Shown piece after piece: positions 8,837-17,178 of a stretch of DNA of 64,000 nt (the stretch's first letter is position 1; each line of letters starts with the position of its first letter). The stretch lies in contig JAHLEH010000001.1 in assembly GCA_018883545.1 (NCBI GenBank), forward strand, positions 434,001 to 498,000. Direction: 5' to 3'. The notes under the pieces are model-generated. The model ran no database searches. It saw only the letters and a program-made list of their open reading frames with translations, and was not told the DNA's origin. The stretch is from Marixanthotalea marina (GTDB taxonomy: Bacteria > Bacteroidota > Bacteroidia > Flavobacteriales > Flavobacteriaceae). A program made the translations under genes and the position numbers.

Positions 8837-9625
8837 ATGAACATGAGACGAAATCTACTTATAATATGTGCCCTTTTTTCTGTACAGATGTTTTTTGCCC
8901 AAGAGAACTCTGCATTTGGTGTGGGTGAATGGTTTAAATTTAAAATGAGCTACAGCAATTGGCTCAAGGCTGGAAACGCTACGTTAACGGTAAATGATAA
9001 TAAAGTTAACGGCAAAGAAGTTTACCACGTTGTTGGCAAAGGCTGGACTACCGGAATGATTAAATGGTTCTTTAAGGTTGAAGACCGATATGAATCTTAT
9101 TTTGATAAGAAAACGAACGTTCCCTACAAATTTATAAGAAATATAGACGAAGGCGGTTATACCAAGGACTTGGAGATAGATTTCGATCAGGTAAATAACA
9201 AGGCCCATATAAATAACAAGAAAGACAAGACCCAAAAAGTGTTCGATACCAAACCCAATATACAAGATATGGTATCTACATTTTATTACCTACGAAATCA
9301 TCTAGATACAGAAAACATTAAAATAGGTGATGAAGTACGTGTCGATATGTTTTTTGATGAAGAAAACTACGGTTTTAAGCTCAAGTATTTGGGAAGGGAA
9401 ACCATAAGTACCGATTTTGGAAAAGTTGATGCCCTTATGTTTAGGCCTTACGTAATGGCAGGTCGTGTTTTTAAAGAAGAAGAAAGTTTAACCCTTTGGG
9501 TTTCCAACGATAAAAACAAAATACCATTACGTATTAAAGCCGATTTGCGAATAGGCTCTCTTAGAGCTGATCTAGAAGCTTTTAAAGGGCTAAAACATCC
9601 TTTTAAAATTATTGTTGACAATTAA
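8837..9625 (+). CDS. DUF3108 domain-containing periplasmic protein
   Basis: A 262-residue protein with an N-terminal Sec signal (residues ~1-21, MFFAQ cleavage region) and a single all-beta DUF3108 domain. Family hallmarks are the opening FGVGEWFKFKMSY, a central stretch on conversion to KFIRNIDEGGYTKDLEID, and a C-terminal ESLTLWVSNDKNKIPLRI. The function of DUF3108 is unknown; the fold resembles periplasmic lipid or polymer-binding proteins. Two in-frame ATGs lie two codons apart (8837, 8843). A consensus promoter sits about 65 nt upstream. The M23 peptidase gene starts within about 150 nt downstream, consistent with a shared envelope role, but that is inference. Confidence 0.85.
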   Translation: MNMRRNLLIICALFSVQMFFAQENSAFGVGEWFKFKMSYSNWLKAGNATLTVNDNKVNGKEVYHVVGKGWTTGMIKWFFKVEDRYESYFDKKTNVPYKFIRNIDEGGYTKDLEIDFDQVNNKAHINNKKDKTQKVFDTKPNIQDMVSTFYYLRNHLDTENIKIGDEVRVDMFFDEENYGFKLKYLGRETISTDFGKVDALMFRPYVMAGRVFKEEESLTLWVSNDKNKIPLRIKADLRIGSLRADLEAFKGLKHPFKIIVDN

Positions 9626-9769
9626 TAAAGCCTTGTTTTTTTAAATGAAAAAGGGTTTTTAAGTTGAAATATGGCAAAAATTTAAAAAAATGTGTCACAT
9701 TAACATTTTTTGAGGTTAAACCCAATCAGGAATTTATTAGATTTACGAAATTTATTAAAACCTACATTA

Positions 9770-11086
9770 GTGAACTTTACAAATAGCGTAAGATTGAATA
9801 GCAAATATGTATTATTGGCCATTGTATCTTTATTGATTTTTGGCTGTAAAGAAAAAGAAGAAGAGTCTATTGAAACTACAGAAGAAATTGCAATTGTTGA
9901 ACCAGAAATTTACGAGTTTGGGTTTAAAATCAAGGATTTCATTGTAAAGAGGGATACAGTTAGAAGAGGCGATAGTTTTGGTAAAATTTTAGAGAAAAAC
10001 AAAATAGGGTATCCTCAAATTTATGAAATAGCAACAGCTGCAAAAGACTCCTTTGATGTGAGAAAGCTGCAAATAGGTAAACCTTATACTATTTTATGTT
10101 CTAAAGATTCTTTGCAAACCCCAAAATGCTTTATTTACCAGCCAAATTTAGAAGAATATGTGGTTGTAAATTTCCAAGACTCCATTCATGCTTATACCAG
10201 CAGAAAACCTATAAAATATGTTGAGAGAACTGTTACTGGAGTTATAAACAACAGTATTTCTGTAACGTTGGATGAAAAAGGAGTGAGTCCAGTATTAACC
10301 AATAAATTAGCAGATAATATTTACGCATGGACCATCGATTTTAGTCGCCTTCAAAAAGGCGATAGTTTTAAGGTTATTTATACAGACAAATATATAGACG
10401 ATACTATTTATGCGGGTGTTCACGATGTAAAGGCGGCCTATTTCAATCACAATAGCGAACCTTTTTACGCCTTTAAATTCCAAACAGATAGTGTAAAGGG
10501 GATTTATGATTATTTTGATGATGAAGCCAAAAATTTAAGACGTGCTTTTTTAAAGTCCCCCATTTCATTTATAAGGATTTCTTCAAGATATAATTTAAAT
10601 AGACGCATAGCGTATTACGGCTATGCTTTAAGGCCACATAAAGGTACAGATTTTGCGGCTGCTGTTGGTACGCCTATTATGGCAACAGCAAGTGGCGTTG
10701 TTACCGAATCCAGATATAAAGGTGGTAATGGCAATTATGTAAAAATAAGGCACAACAGTACGTACGAAACGCAATACCTGCATATGCAAAAGCGAAAGGT
10801 AAAAGTAGGGCAGCATGTAAAGCAGGGCGATGTTATTGGATGGGTTGGTATGACAGGCAATACCGGAGGCCCCCATGTATGTTACAGATTTTGGAAAAAT
10901 GGCAGGCAAGTAGATCCTTTTAAAGAAGAACTGCCTCAGGCAGAGCCCATTTCAGAAAGTTTAAAAACAGAGTATTTAACGTTTATCAGGCCCATCAAGG
11001 AGCAGTTAGACAGTTTGCTTATTGAAGAAGAACATGAGGAAGACATTCCAAATGAAAATATGATTACCTATAACCATAACCAATAA
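9770..11086 (+). CDS. M23-family (LytM-type) peptidoglycan peptidase lipoprotein with an H-x-C zinc site
   Basis: A putative lipoprotein (LLIFGC lipobox) with an all-beta N-terminal region containing two LysM/OapA-like segments (VRRGDSFGKILEKN, RLQKGDSFKVIYTD) and a C-terminal LytM domain. The zinc site has HKGTD (His codon 10637, Asp codon 10649), a catalytic-type His in YLHMQ (10781) and His in PHVC (10874). The usual third ligand, the second His of HxH, is Cys (codon 10880). Such an H-x-C form occurs in other flavobacterial members as I recall. No ATG is near the signal peptide: TTG 9710, GTG 9770 and TTG 9794 are possible; GTG 9770 gives a signal of normal length. The domain predicts cleavage of peptide cross-links in the cell wall. 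pgi follows 12 nt later. Confidence 0.85.
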   Translation: MNFTNSVRLNSKYVLLAIVSLLIFGCKEKEEESIETTEEIAIVEPEIYEFGFKIKDFIVKRDTVRRGDSFGKILEKNKIGYPQIYEIATAAKDSFDVRKLQIGKPYTILCSKDSLQTPKCFIYQPNLEEYVVVNFQDSIHAYTSRKPIKYVERTVTGVINNSISVTLDEKGVSPVLTNKLADNIYAWTIDFSRLQKGDSFKVIYTDKYIDDTIYAGVHDVKAAYFNHNSEPFYAFKFQTDSVKGIYDYFDDEAKNLRRAFLKSPISFIRISSRYNLNRRIAYYGYALRPHKGTDFAAAVGTPIMATASGVVTESRYKGGNGNYVKIRHNSTYETQYLHMQKRKVKVGQHVKQGDVIGWVGMTGNTGGPHVCYRFWKNGRQVDPFKEELPQAEPISESLKTEYLTFIRPIKEQLDSLLIEEEHEEDIPNENMITYNHNQ

Positions 11087-11098
11087 CTACATTAATTT

Positions 11099-12712
11099 AT
11101 GGCTTTACCTTCTATAAATCCAACAAATACAAATGCTTGGAAACAATTGCGCACACACTATAACGATGTGCAAAATGTTCACATGAAAGATTTGTTCTCT
11201 CAAGATACCGAGCGCGCCAATAAGTTTACCATTCGATGGGATGATTTTTATGTAGATTATTCTAAAAATAGAATCACAGAAAAGACCTTAGAATATCTTC
11301 TTGAGTTGGCAGAAGAAGTTAAACTGAAAGATGCCATAAAAAGTCAATTTTCAGGAGAATTAATCAACAAAACAGAAGGTAGGGCTGTTTTACATACAGC
11401 ACTAAGAGCACCAAAATCCGCTAATTTTAGTGTAGATGGTGTAAATGTTATGCCCGAAATCTATGAAGTAAAGCAAAAAATAGAAGCGTTTACCAACGAA
11501 GTAGTTGGTGGGAAAAGAAAAGGGTTTTCAGGGAAAACGTTTACAGATGTTGTGAACATTGGTATTGGTGGTTCCGATTTGGGACCGGCCATGGTGGTGG
11601 ATTCTTTGCAATTTTATAAAAATCATTTAAACACGCATTTTGTAAGTAATGTTGATGGCGATCATGTAAATGAGGTTATAAAAAAACTGAATCCAGAAAC
11701 CACCCTTTTTGTTATTGTTTCAAAAACATTTACTACCCAAGAAACATTATCCAATGCCAATACCATTAAAGAATGGTTCTTAAAATATGGAAAAGAAGCA
11801 GACATAGCAAAGCATTTTGTGGCAGTTTCAACCAATATTAAAAATGTAAAAGCCTTTGGTATTGACGAAAACAATATTTTCCCAATGTGGGATTGGGTTG
11901 GTGGCCGTTTTTCGCTTTGGAGTGCTGTTGGTTTAAGTATAAGCTTGGCTGTAGGGTACACAAATTTTGAAAGTCTGTTATTGGGAGCTCATAAAATGGA
12001 TGAGCATTTTAAAAATGAAGATTTTGATAAAAATATTCCAGTTGTATTAGCCTTAATAAGCATTTGGTACAACAATTTCTTTAATGCCGAAAGCGAAGCC
12101 ATTATTCCTTATTCGCAATACTTAAGTCAGTTTGCCACTTATTTGCAGCAGGGCATTATGGAAAGTAATGGTAAAAGTGTTGATAGAAATGGAAACAAAA
12201 TAGATTACCAAACAGGTACTATTATTTGGGGTGAACCTGGCACCAATTCGCAACATGCTTTTTTTCAATTAATTCACCAAGGCACCAAATTAATTCCAGC
12301 TGATTTTATAGGTTTCGTAGAATCTTTGCATGGCAATAAAGACCACCAAGACAAGCTCATTTCAAACTTTTTGGCGCAAACGGAAGCCTTGTTAAATGGA
12401 AAAACAGAAGCTGAGGTAAAAGCAGAGGGAACACCTAATGCTTTAGTGCCTTTTAAAATATTTGAAGGCAATAAACCTACAAACACGGTTTTTATAAAAA
12501 AATTGACACCTGAAAGTTTGGGCAAATTAATAGCTATGTATGAGCACAAAATATTTGTACAGGGTGTTATTTGGAATATCTTTAGCTACGACCAATTTGG
12601 GGTAGAATTGGGCAAACAATTAGCAACTAAAATTTTACAGGAACTTAACAATTCAGTAACCAACGAGCACGATTCATCAACTGAAAATTTATTGAATTAT
12701 TATAAGAGTTAG
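11099..12712 (+). CDS. pgi: Glucose-6-phosphate isomerase
   Basis: A 537-residue enzyme interconverting glucose-6-phosphate and fructose-6-phosphate in glycolysis and gluconeogenesis. Conserved features are [16 protein letters not shown] with the phosphate-binding loop, [17 protein letters not shown], the signature [18 protein letters not shown], the base-containing IPYSQYL...[11 protein letters not shown] segment, [18 protein letters not shown], and [19 protein letters not shown] near the C-terminus. Length is typical of the long-form bacterial enzyme. It begins 12 nt after the M23 gene and is followed by a strong terminator, so it is the last gene of that transcript. Confidence 0.97.
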   Translation: MALPSINPTNTNAWKQLRTHYNDVQNVHMKDLFSQDTERANKFTIRWDDFYVDYSKNRITEKTLEYLLELAEEVKLKDAIKSQFSGELINKTEGRAVLHTALRAPKSANFSVDGVNVMPEIYEVKQKIEAFTNEVVGGKRKGFSGKTFTDVVNIGIGGSDLGPAMVVDSLQFYKNHLNTHFVSNVDGDHVNEVIKKLNPETTLFVIVSKTFTTQETLSNANTIKEWFLKYGKEADIAKHFVAVSTNIKNVKAFGIDENNIFPMWDWVGGRFSLWSAVGLSISLAVGYTNFESLLLGAHKMDEHFKNEDFDKNIPVVLALISIWYNNFFNAESEAIIPYSQYLSQFATYLQQGIMESNGKSVDRNGNKIDYQTGTIIWGEPGTNSQHAFFQLIHQGTKLIPADFIGFVESLHGNKDHQDKLISNFLAQTEALLNGKTEAEVKAEGTPNALVPFKIFEGNKPTNTVFIKKLTPESLGKLIAMYEHKIFVQGVIWNIFSYDQFGVELGKQLATKILQELNNSVTNEHDSSTENLLNYYKS

Positions 12713-12745
12713 GTCGAAAACACTATATAATATTTAACGAAAAAC

Positions 12746-12787
12746 AAAAATCGTTTCGCTTTATTTAAAAAGCGAAACGATTTTTTT
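12746..12787 (+). terminator. Rho-independent terminator after pgi
   Basis: Perfect 12-bp stem TCGTTTCGCTTT (12751-12762) with AAAGCGAAACGA (12769-12780), a 6-nt loop and a T-run (12781-12787). A-rich flanks also make it usable in the other direction. Confidence 0.9.
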
Positions 12788-12843
12788 ATTAACAAATGTT
12801 AAATTTCTTAACAAAAACGTAATATTTATACCTTAAATCTGTG

Positions 12844-12852
12844 TACTTTTGC
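12844..12852 (+). promoter_or_regulatory. -7 promoter element of the first TonB-dependent receptor gene
   Basis: TACTTTTGC matches TAnnTTTG(C). No clear -33 TTTG is present. It would give a leader of about 40-45 nt before ATG at 12894 and lies downstream of the pgi terminator, as expected for a separate transcript. Confidence 0.5.
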
Positions 12853-12893
12853 ACTGACTAATTTCAAATTTAAATAATTAATTTTTTAAAGTT

Positions 12894-15434
12894 ATGAGAA
12901 AAACTACTCAATCTTTATTAATAGTCGTGGCATTCTTGTTTACTACGGTTATTATGGCCCAAAGTAACTTAAAGGGTAAAATTTTGGAAACTGGCACTAA
13001 TATGCCATTGCCTGGTGCAAATGTTGTAGAAAAAGGGACCACAAACGGGACTTCTACAGATTTTGAGGGTAACTTTATGTTGGAAACTGAATCTAATTCA
13101 GGACAGCTTGTTATTTCTTATGTTGGTTATGAAACATTAACTATATCTTTTAATGGTAATGCAGATTTAGGAAGTATTACATTAACTTCAGACAATTCAT
13201 TAGAAGAAATTGTAATTACGGCTGGTGGTGTTATCGATTTGGCCGAGGATAGAAAAACCCCTGTGGCCGTATCAACAATAAAATCTAATGAGATTAGAGA
13301 AAAAGCAGCCAACTGGGATTTACCAGAATTATTAAAATCGACACCTTCTGTACAGAATATCAAGGCTGGTGGTTTTGGAGATGGTGCAATGTACTTACGT
13401 GGTTTTGACCAAACTAACACTGCTTTTCTATTAAATGGACAACCTATTAACGGTATGGAAGATGGTAAAATGTATTGGTCTAACTGGTCTGGAGTTTTAG
13501 ATGTGGCCAATGCTGTGCAGGTACAAAGAGGTTTAGGGGCTTCAAAACTGGCAATTTCTTCTGTTGGTGGTACAGTAAATGTTGTTACCAAAACCATCGA
13601 TAATAAAAAAGGTGGTTTTATTCAGCAAATGGTAGCTAACGACAATTATACCAAAACAACGGCTTATTATTCTACTGGTGTTAATGAAAAAGGGTGGTCT
13701 TTTGCAGCTATGTTAGGACATTGGCAAGGCGATGGCTATGTTAATTATACCGATGGGCAAGGCCAAACATATTTTTTATCTGTTGGGTACAAACCTAGCG
13801 ATAGCCACGTTTTAAATTTCTTGGTAACTGGAGCGCCTCAGTGGCATGCTGCTGCGGGTAGTGGTAGCATAGGAGATTTTCTGGAAAACGGCAGACGCTA
13901 TAATTCTTGGAATTTTTCAGGTGTAAACAGTCCAAACACATTGCATGGCGGTAATAACGTATATCCAGGTGGTAGAAATATTTATCATAAACCAGTAGCC
14001 AATTTAAGTTGGGATTGGACTATTAATGATAAGTCAAGCTTGTCTACCGTGCTTTATGGCTCAATGGGTAGAGGGAGTTTTGCCCAAGCTAGAACATCAG
14101 GTGATGAAGTGACATATGCTAGAGGGTCTAATAATAACCACAATTGGTATGGTCTGGTATCAAATTACAACAACCAGCTAAGTGAGAACTTTAACTTAAA
14201 CTTAGGAGCTGATATGCGTTTCTATAATGGTATTCATTTTAGAGATGTTAGGGAATTTATAACTGTGAGTTCTGTAAGTGCTAGTTCAGGGTATAGTGGC
14301 AGTTATGAATTAACTGAAGCTGGTGGTATTAACCCATGGAGTGTGTTTTTTAACCCAAATACAGATCATGGCCAAAGATTTGGATATGATTATGAAGAAC
14401 AAATAAACTATGCGGGTATTTTTGGGCAATTGGAGTATGCAAATGATGCATTTTCAGCATTTTTTCAAGGGGCGTTATCCACGCAATCACATGTAAGAAC
14501 AGAGTTTTTAAATGTATCCCAATTAGGGCAATCGGAAGAATCTGAAAAAGTTAACAATCCAGGCTATAATATGAAAGTAGGTGCGGCTTATGAAATTGCC
14601 GAAAACCATAAATTATTTGCCAATGCTGGATATTATTCACGTCAACCGTTCCATGATGTGCTATTTAGAAACAATCGTGGAAGCAATGAGTTGTTGAAGC
14701 CAGAAGTTGAGAATGAAAAAATTACAGGGCTTGAAGCTGGGTACCAACTTGGAGGCTATGGTTTTTCAGCGAACTTGAACGTTTATCACACCACTTGGGA
14801 TAACAGAACGTTGTTAAGCGATAACGGACAGCAGGATGCAGCTTATGTTGGTTTCCAAACACAAGGTGTTAAGCAAGTACACATGGGTATAGAACTTGAG
14901 GTTTTTACGCGCCCTTTTGATAACTTAAGACTTAATGGATTCTTGTCTCTAGGTGATTGGAAATTTGTAGGCAATGCCAGCCAAAGATCTTTTAACCAAG
15001 ATGGTAATGAAATAGGTACAGCCGTAGAAGTAGAAATAGATGGCTTTAATGTTGGAGGTGCTGCTCAAGTAACTGGTGGTATCAACGCTGATTATATGAT
15101 TTTACCAAGATTCAGCGTAGACGGTGCTTGGAACTGGTATAACGACATGTATTCTACAGGGTCTTTAACGCAACCTACTATTGCCATGCCGTCTTATGAT
15201 ACATTTGATGCTGGTATTAGTTACAAAATGTTGTTAGGGACAGATTCTAGACAGTCTTTACAATTAAGATTTAACTTGAACAATGTTTTTGACGAAGTGT
15301 ATCTAGAATCTGTAGATGGAAATTTAGCAGCTTCAAGTGATTCGTCACAAAACTATAAAGGTGTTAATATTAATAATACTGGTAGATTTGGATATGGAAG
15401 AACATGGAATTTTAGCTTACGCTATAACTTCTAA
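12894..15434 (+). CDS. TonB-dependent receptor with carboxypeptidase-like regulatory domain
   Basis: An 846-residue outer-membrane active transporter. Residues 1-22 are a Sec signal (VIMAQ). A CarboxypepD_reg-like beta domain spans ~24-105 (LKGKILETGTNMPLPGANVV). A plug domain spans ~115-235 (MYLRGFDQTNTAFLLNGQPI...GLGASKLAISSVGGTVNVVTK), followed by a 22-strand barrel ending in the BAM signal (WNFSLRYNF). The substrate cannot be read from the sequence. No susD-like gene is adjacent, which argues against a classical glycan utilisation pair. It is transcribed alone: its own -7 element lies upstream and a strong terminator lies directly downstream. Confidence 0.95.
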   Translation: MRKTTQSLLIVVAFLFTTVIMAQSNLKGKILETGTNMPLPGANVVEKGTTNGTSTDFEGNFMLETESNSGQLVISYVGYETLTISFNGNADLGSITLTSDNSLEEIVITAGGVIDLAEDRKTPVAVSTIKSNEIREKAANWDLPELLKSTPSVQNIKAGGFGDGAMYLRGFDQTNTAFLLNGQPINGMEDGKMYWSNWSGVLDVANAVQVQRGLGASKLAISSVGGTVNVVTKTIDNKKGGFIQQMVANDNYTKTTAYYSTGVNEKGWSFAAMLGHWQGDGYVNYTDGQGQTYFLSVGYKPSDSHVLNFLVTGAPQWHAAAGSGSIGDFLENGRRYNSWNFSGVNSPNTLHGGNNVYPGGRNIYHKPVANLSWDWTINDKSSLSTVLYGSMGRGSFAQARTSGDEVTYARGSNNNHNWYGLVSNYNNQLSENFNLNLGADMRFYNGIHFRDVREFITVSSVSASSGYSGSYELTEAGGINPWSVFFNPNTDHGQRFGYDYEEQINYAGIFGQLEYANDAFSAFFQGALSTQSHVRTEFLNVSQLGQSEESEKVNNPGYNMKVGAAYEIAENHKLFANAGYYSRQPFHDVLFRNNRGSNELLKPEVENEKITGLEAGYQLGGYGFSANLNVYHTTWDNRTLLSDNGQQDAAYVGFQTQGVKQVHMGIELEVFTRPFDNLRLNGFLSLGDWKFVGNASQRSFNQDGNEIGTAVEVEIDGFNVGGAAQVTGGINADYMILPRFSVDGAWNWYNDMYSTGSLTQPTIAMPSYDTFDAGISYKMLLGTDSRQSLQLRFNLNNVFDEVYLESVDGNLAASSDSSQNYKGVNINNTGRFGYGRTWNFSLRYNF

Positions 15435-15454
15435 ATTACATTTTAATTAAATAA

Positions 15455-15487
15455 AAAAAACCGCTTCTTTGGAAGCGGTTTTTTTAT
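15455..15487 (+). terminator. Rho-independent terminator after the first TonB-dependent receptor
   Basis: Stem CCGCTTC (15461-15467)/GAAGCGG (15472-15478) extended by A:T pairs, 4-nt loop, T-run to 15485. Confidence 0.9.
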
Positions 15488-15533
15488 GGTTTTAAATCAT
15501 TACATTTGTTATTGTAATTTTAAACGATTAATC

Positions 15534-15974
15534 ATGTACGAAGCTGTAAAAAATCTGCATTCTTATTGGGCGTATTTAGTGTTGTTAATTTTAATTGTAG
15601 CAGTAGCTAATGCTTTAATAAAGACATTTGGCGATAAAGAATACGAAGCTAAAGATTTTAGGATATCATTATTTACATTAATTGTTTCTCACCTTCAGTT
15701 GTTGATAGGTTTGGTATTATATTTTGTGTCGCCAAGATTTCAGGTTTTTAGCGAGTTAGGCATGGGAGGCGTTATGAAAGATGCTGTAAACAGATTATAC
15801 CTTGTAGAACATCCTTTGGTAAATATCATTGCCATTGCATTAATAACTATTGGCTATTCAAAACATAAAAAGAAATTAACGTCTAATGCCAAACTAAAAA
15901 CCATTGCTGTTTTTTATACATTGGCCTTAGTATTGTTGTTGTCTAGAATTCCTTGGAATACTTGGCTGGGATAG
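15534..15974 (+). CDS. Small cytochrome-b-like integral membrane protein
   Basis: A 146-residue protein with four predicted transmembrane helices (residues ~10-30, 45-68, 90-110 and 120-140). Histidines in the hydrophobic parts (LHSYWAYLVLL, IVSHLQLLIG, VEHPLVNII) could ligate haem, which is why homologues are often called 'cytochrome B'. An in-frame ATG 48 nt upstream (15486) lies in the T-tract of the preceding terminator, so ATG 15534 is the likely start. It is convergent with the EEP nuclease gene (5-nt gap). Haem binding is unproven. Confidence 0.7.
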   Translation: MYEAVKNLHSYWAYLVLLILIVAVANALIKTFGDKEYEAKDFRISLFTLIVSHLQLLIGLVLYFVSPRFQVFSELGMGGVMKDAVNRLYLVEHPLVNIIAIALITIGYSKHKKKLTSNAKLKTIAVFYTLALVLLLSRIPWNTWLG

Positions 15975-15979
15975 AAATA

Positions 15980-17071
15980 TTAATTTTCACCCTTTTGGGG
16001 AGATGCCTGAAAGGCAGAGGGGACTTCTTTAATAACATAGACATATACGGGAAAATGGTCACTAAAACCTCCTGAGAAACCACCATCCGACCAACTTCTA
16101 AAAGGGTAGCCTTTATAGGTGCCTTGAGGGGTTATTAAATAGTCTTTATTAAAAATGCCGGCTTTATAGAATTGATAAGAGTTGTAATCATTTTCCAATA
16201 GTGGTTTTGTTAGCATTATCTGATCAAACAAACTCCAAGAATCTCGGTAGGCAGTTGTACCTAAACCATCTTTAAAGAAATTTTCGTAAGGATTATAAAT
16301 ACCTTTAAAACCAACCTTGTCTTTGTTTCTTTGAGTTTTTAATTCCCTTTTAATACTTGTATTATTTGGGTTGTCGTTTAAATCGCCCATTATAAATATT
16401 TTGGCATAGGGGTCAATAACTTGTAGCGAATCAACTAAATATTTACTCAGTTTAGCGGCTGCAATGCGGTAGTTTTTACTTTTAGCTTCACCACCACTTC
16501 GGGAAGGCCAATGATTGACCATGACATGTATAAGTTCACCATCTAAATAGCCGCTTACCAACAATTGATCCCGTGTGTATTTCCTTTTTCCTGTATCGGT
16601 ATCAAGAATTTTCAGTTCATGGCTGCTTGTTGTAACAGGTGTAAATATATTTTTTTGATACAATAATGCTACATCAATACCGCGGGCATCTGGAGAATGG
16701 TAATGTACAATCCCATAATCTTTGTCAATCAATAAAGGGTTGTTAGCCAAGTCTTCTAAAACGACTTTGTTTTCAACTTCAGAAACGCCAATTATTGCAG
16801 GAGCGTTATTTGTGACCTCACTACCAATATCCGCAATAACTTTTGCCATATTTTCTATTTTCTTTTTGTAGGCATCTCCCTTGTTGGTTTTTAATTCCAT
16901 TATTGGACTCGATTCATCAAATTTAGAAGGGTCGTTTATGGTATCGAATAAATTTTCAAGATTATAAAAAGCGATGGTGTGGATATTATAAACCTTTTTC
17001 TCTTGTGCAGGCAAAACACCTGTTATGAACAGGGCTATTAGAATGCTAATTTTAATAAGAGCTTTGATCAT
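15980..17071 (-). CDS. Secreted endonuclease/exonuclease/phosphatase (EEP, DNase I-like) family protein
   Basis: A 363-residue protein with an N-terminal Sec signal (~1-22, GVLPAQ). DNase I-fold motifs follow: IAFYNLENLFDT (metal-site Asn/Glu), IIGVSEVENKVVLEDL (metal-binding Glu), DARGIDVALLY, HVMVNHWPSRSGG (catalytic His), IFIMGDLNDNP (Asp/Asn pair), SLFDQIML and the terminal GGFSDHFPVYVYV (Asp-His). All expected catalytic residues of an EEP phosphodiesterase are present. Export suggests action on extracellular DNA, RNA or phosphoesters. It is divergent from the second TonB-dependent receptor (107 nt), and a shorter paralogue without a signal is at 22753-23721. Confidence 0.88.
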   Translation of the reverse strand: MIKALIKISILIALFITGVLPAQEKKVYNIHTIAFYNLENLFDTINDPSKFDESSPIMELKTNKGDAYKKKIENMAKVIADIGSEVTNNAPAIIGVSEVENKVVLEDLANNPLLIDKDYGIVHYHSPDARGIDVALLYQKNIFTPVTTSSHELKILDTDTGKRKYTRDQLLVSGYLDGELIHVMVNHWPSRSGGEAKSKNYRIAAAKLSKYLVDSLQVIDPYAKIFIMGDLNDNPNNTSIKRELKTQRNKDKVGFKGIYNPYENFFKDGLGTTAYRDSWSLFDQIMLTKPLLENDYNSYQFYKAGIFNKDYLITPQGTYKGYPFRSWSDGGFSGGFSDHFPVYVYVIKEVPSAFQASPQKGEN

Positions 17072-17178
17072 GTATTAATTTACTTTTATATATCATATAA
17101 TAAATCTTAATATAAAAGTAGTTAATTCTTTCAATTAAATAAATTTTATATAACTTAAGCCACAATTTAGTTTGTAAA

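Noticed and set aside
13127-13597. 156-codon ORF antisense to the first TonB-dependent receptor
   Set aside because: Opposite a conserved plug domain and without any recognisable motif.
12894-15434. Possible polysaccharide utilisation locus at the first TonB-dependent receptor
   Set aside because: No SusD, no glycosidase and no regulator next to it; terminators on both sides isolate the gene.
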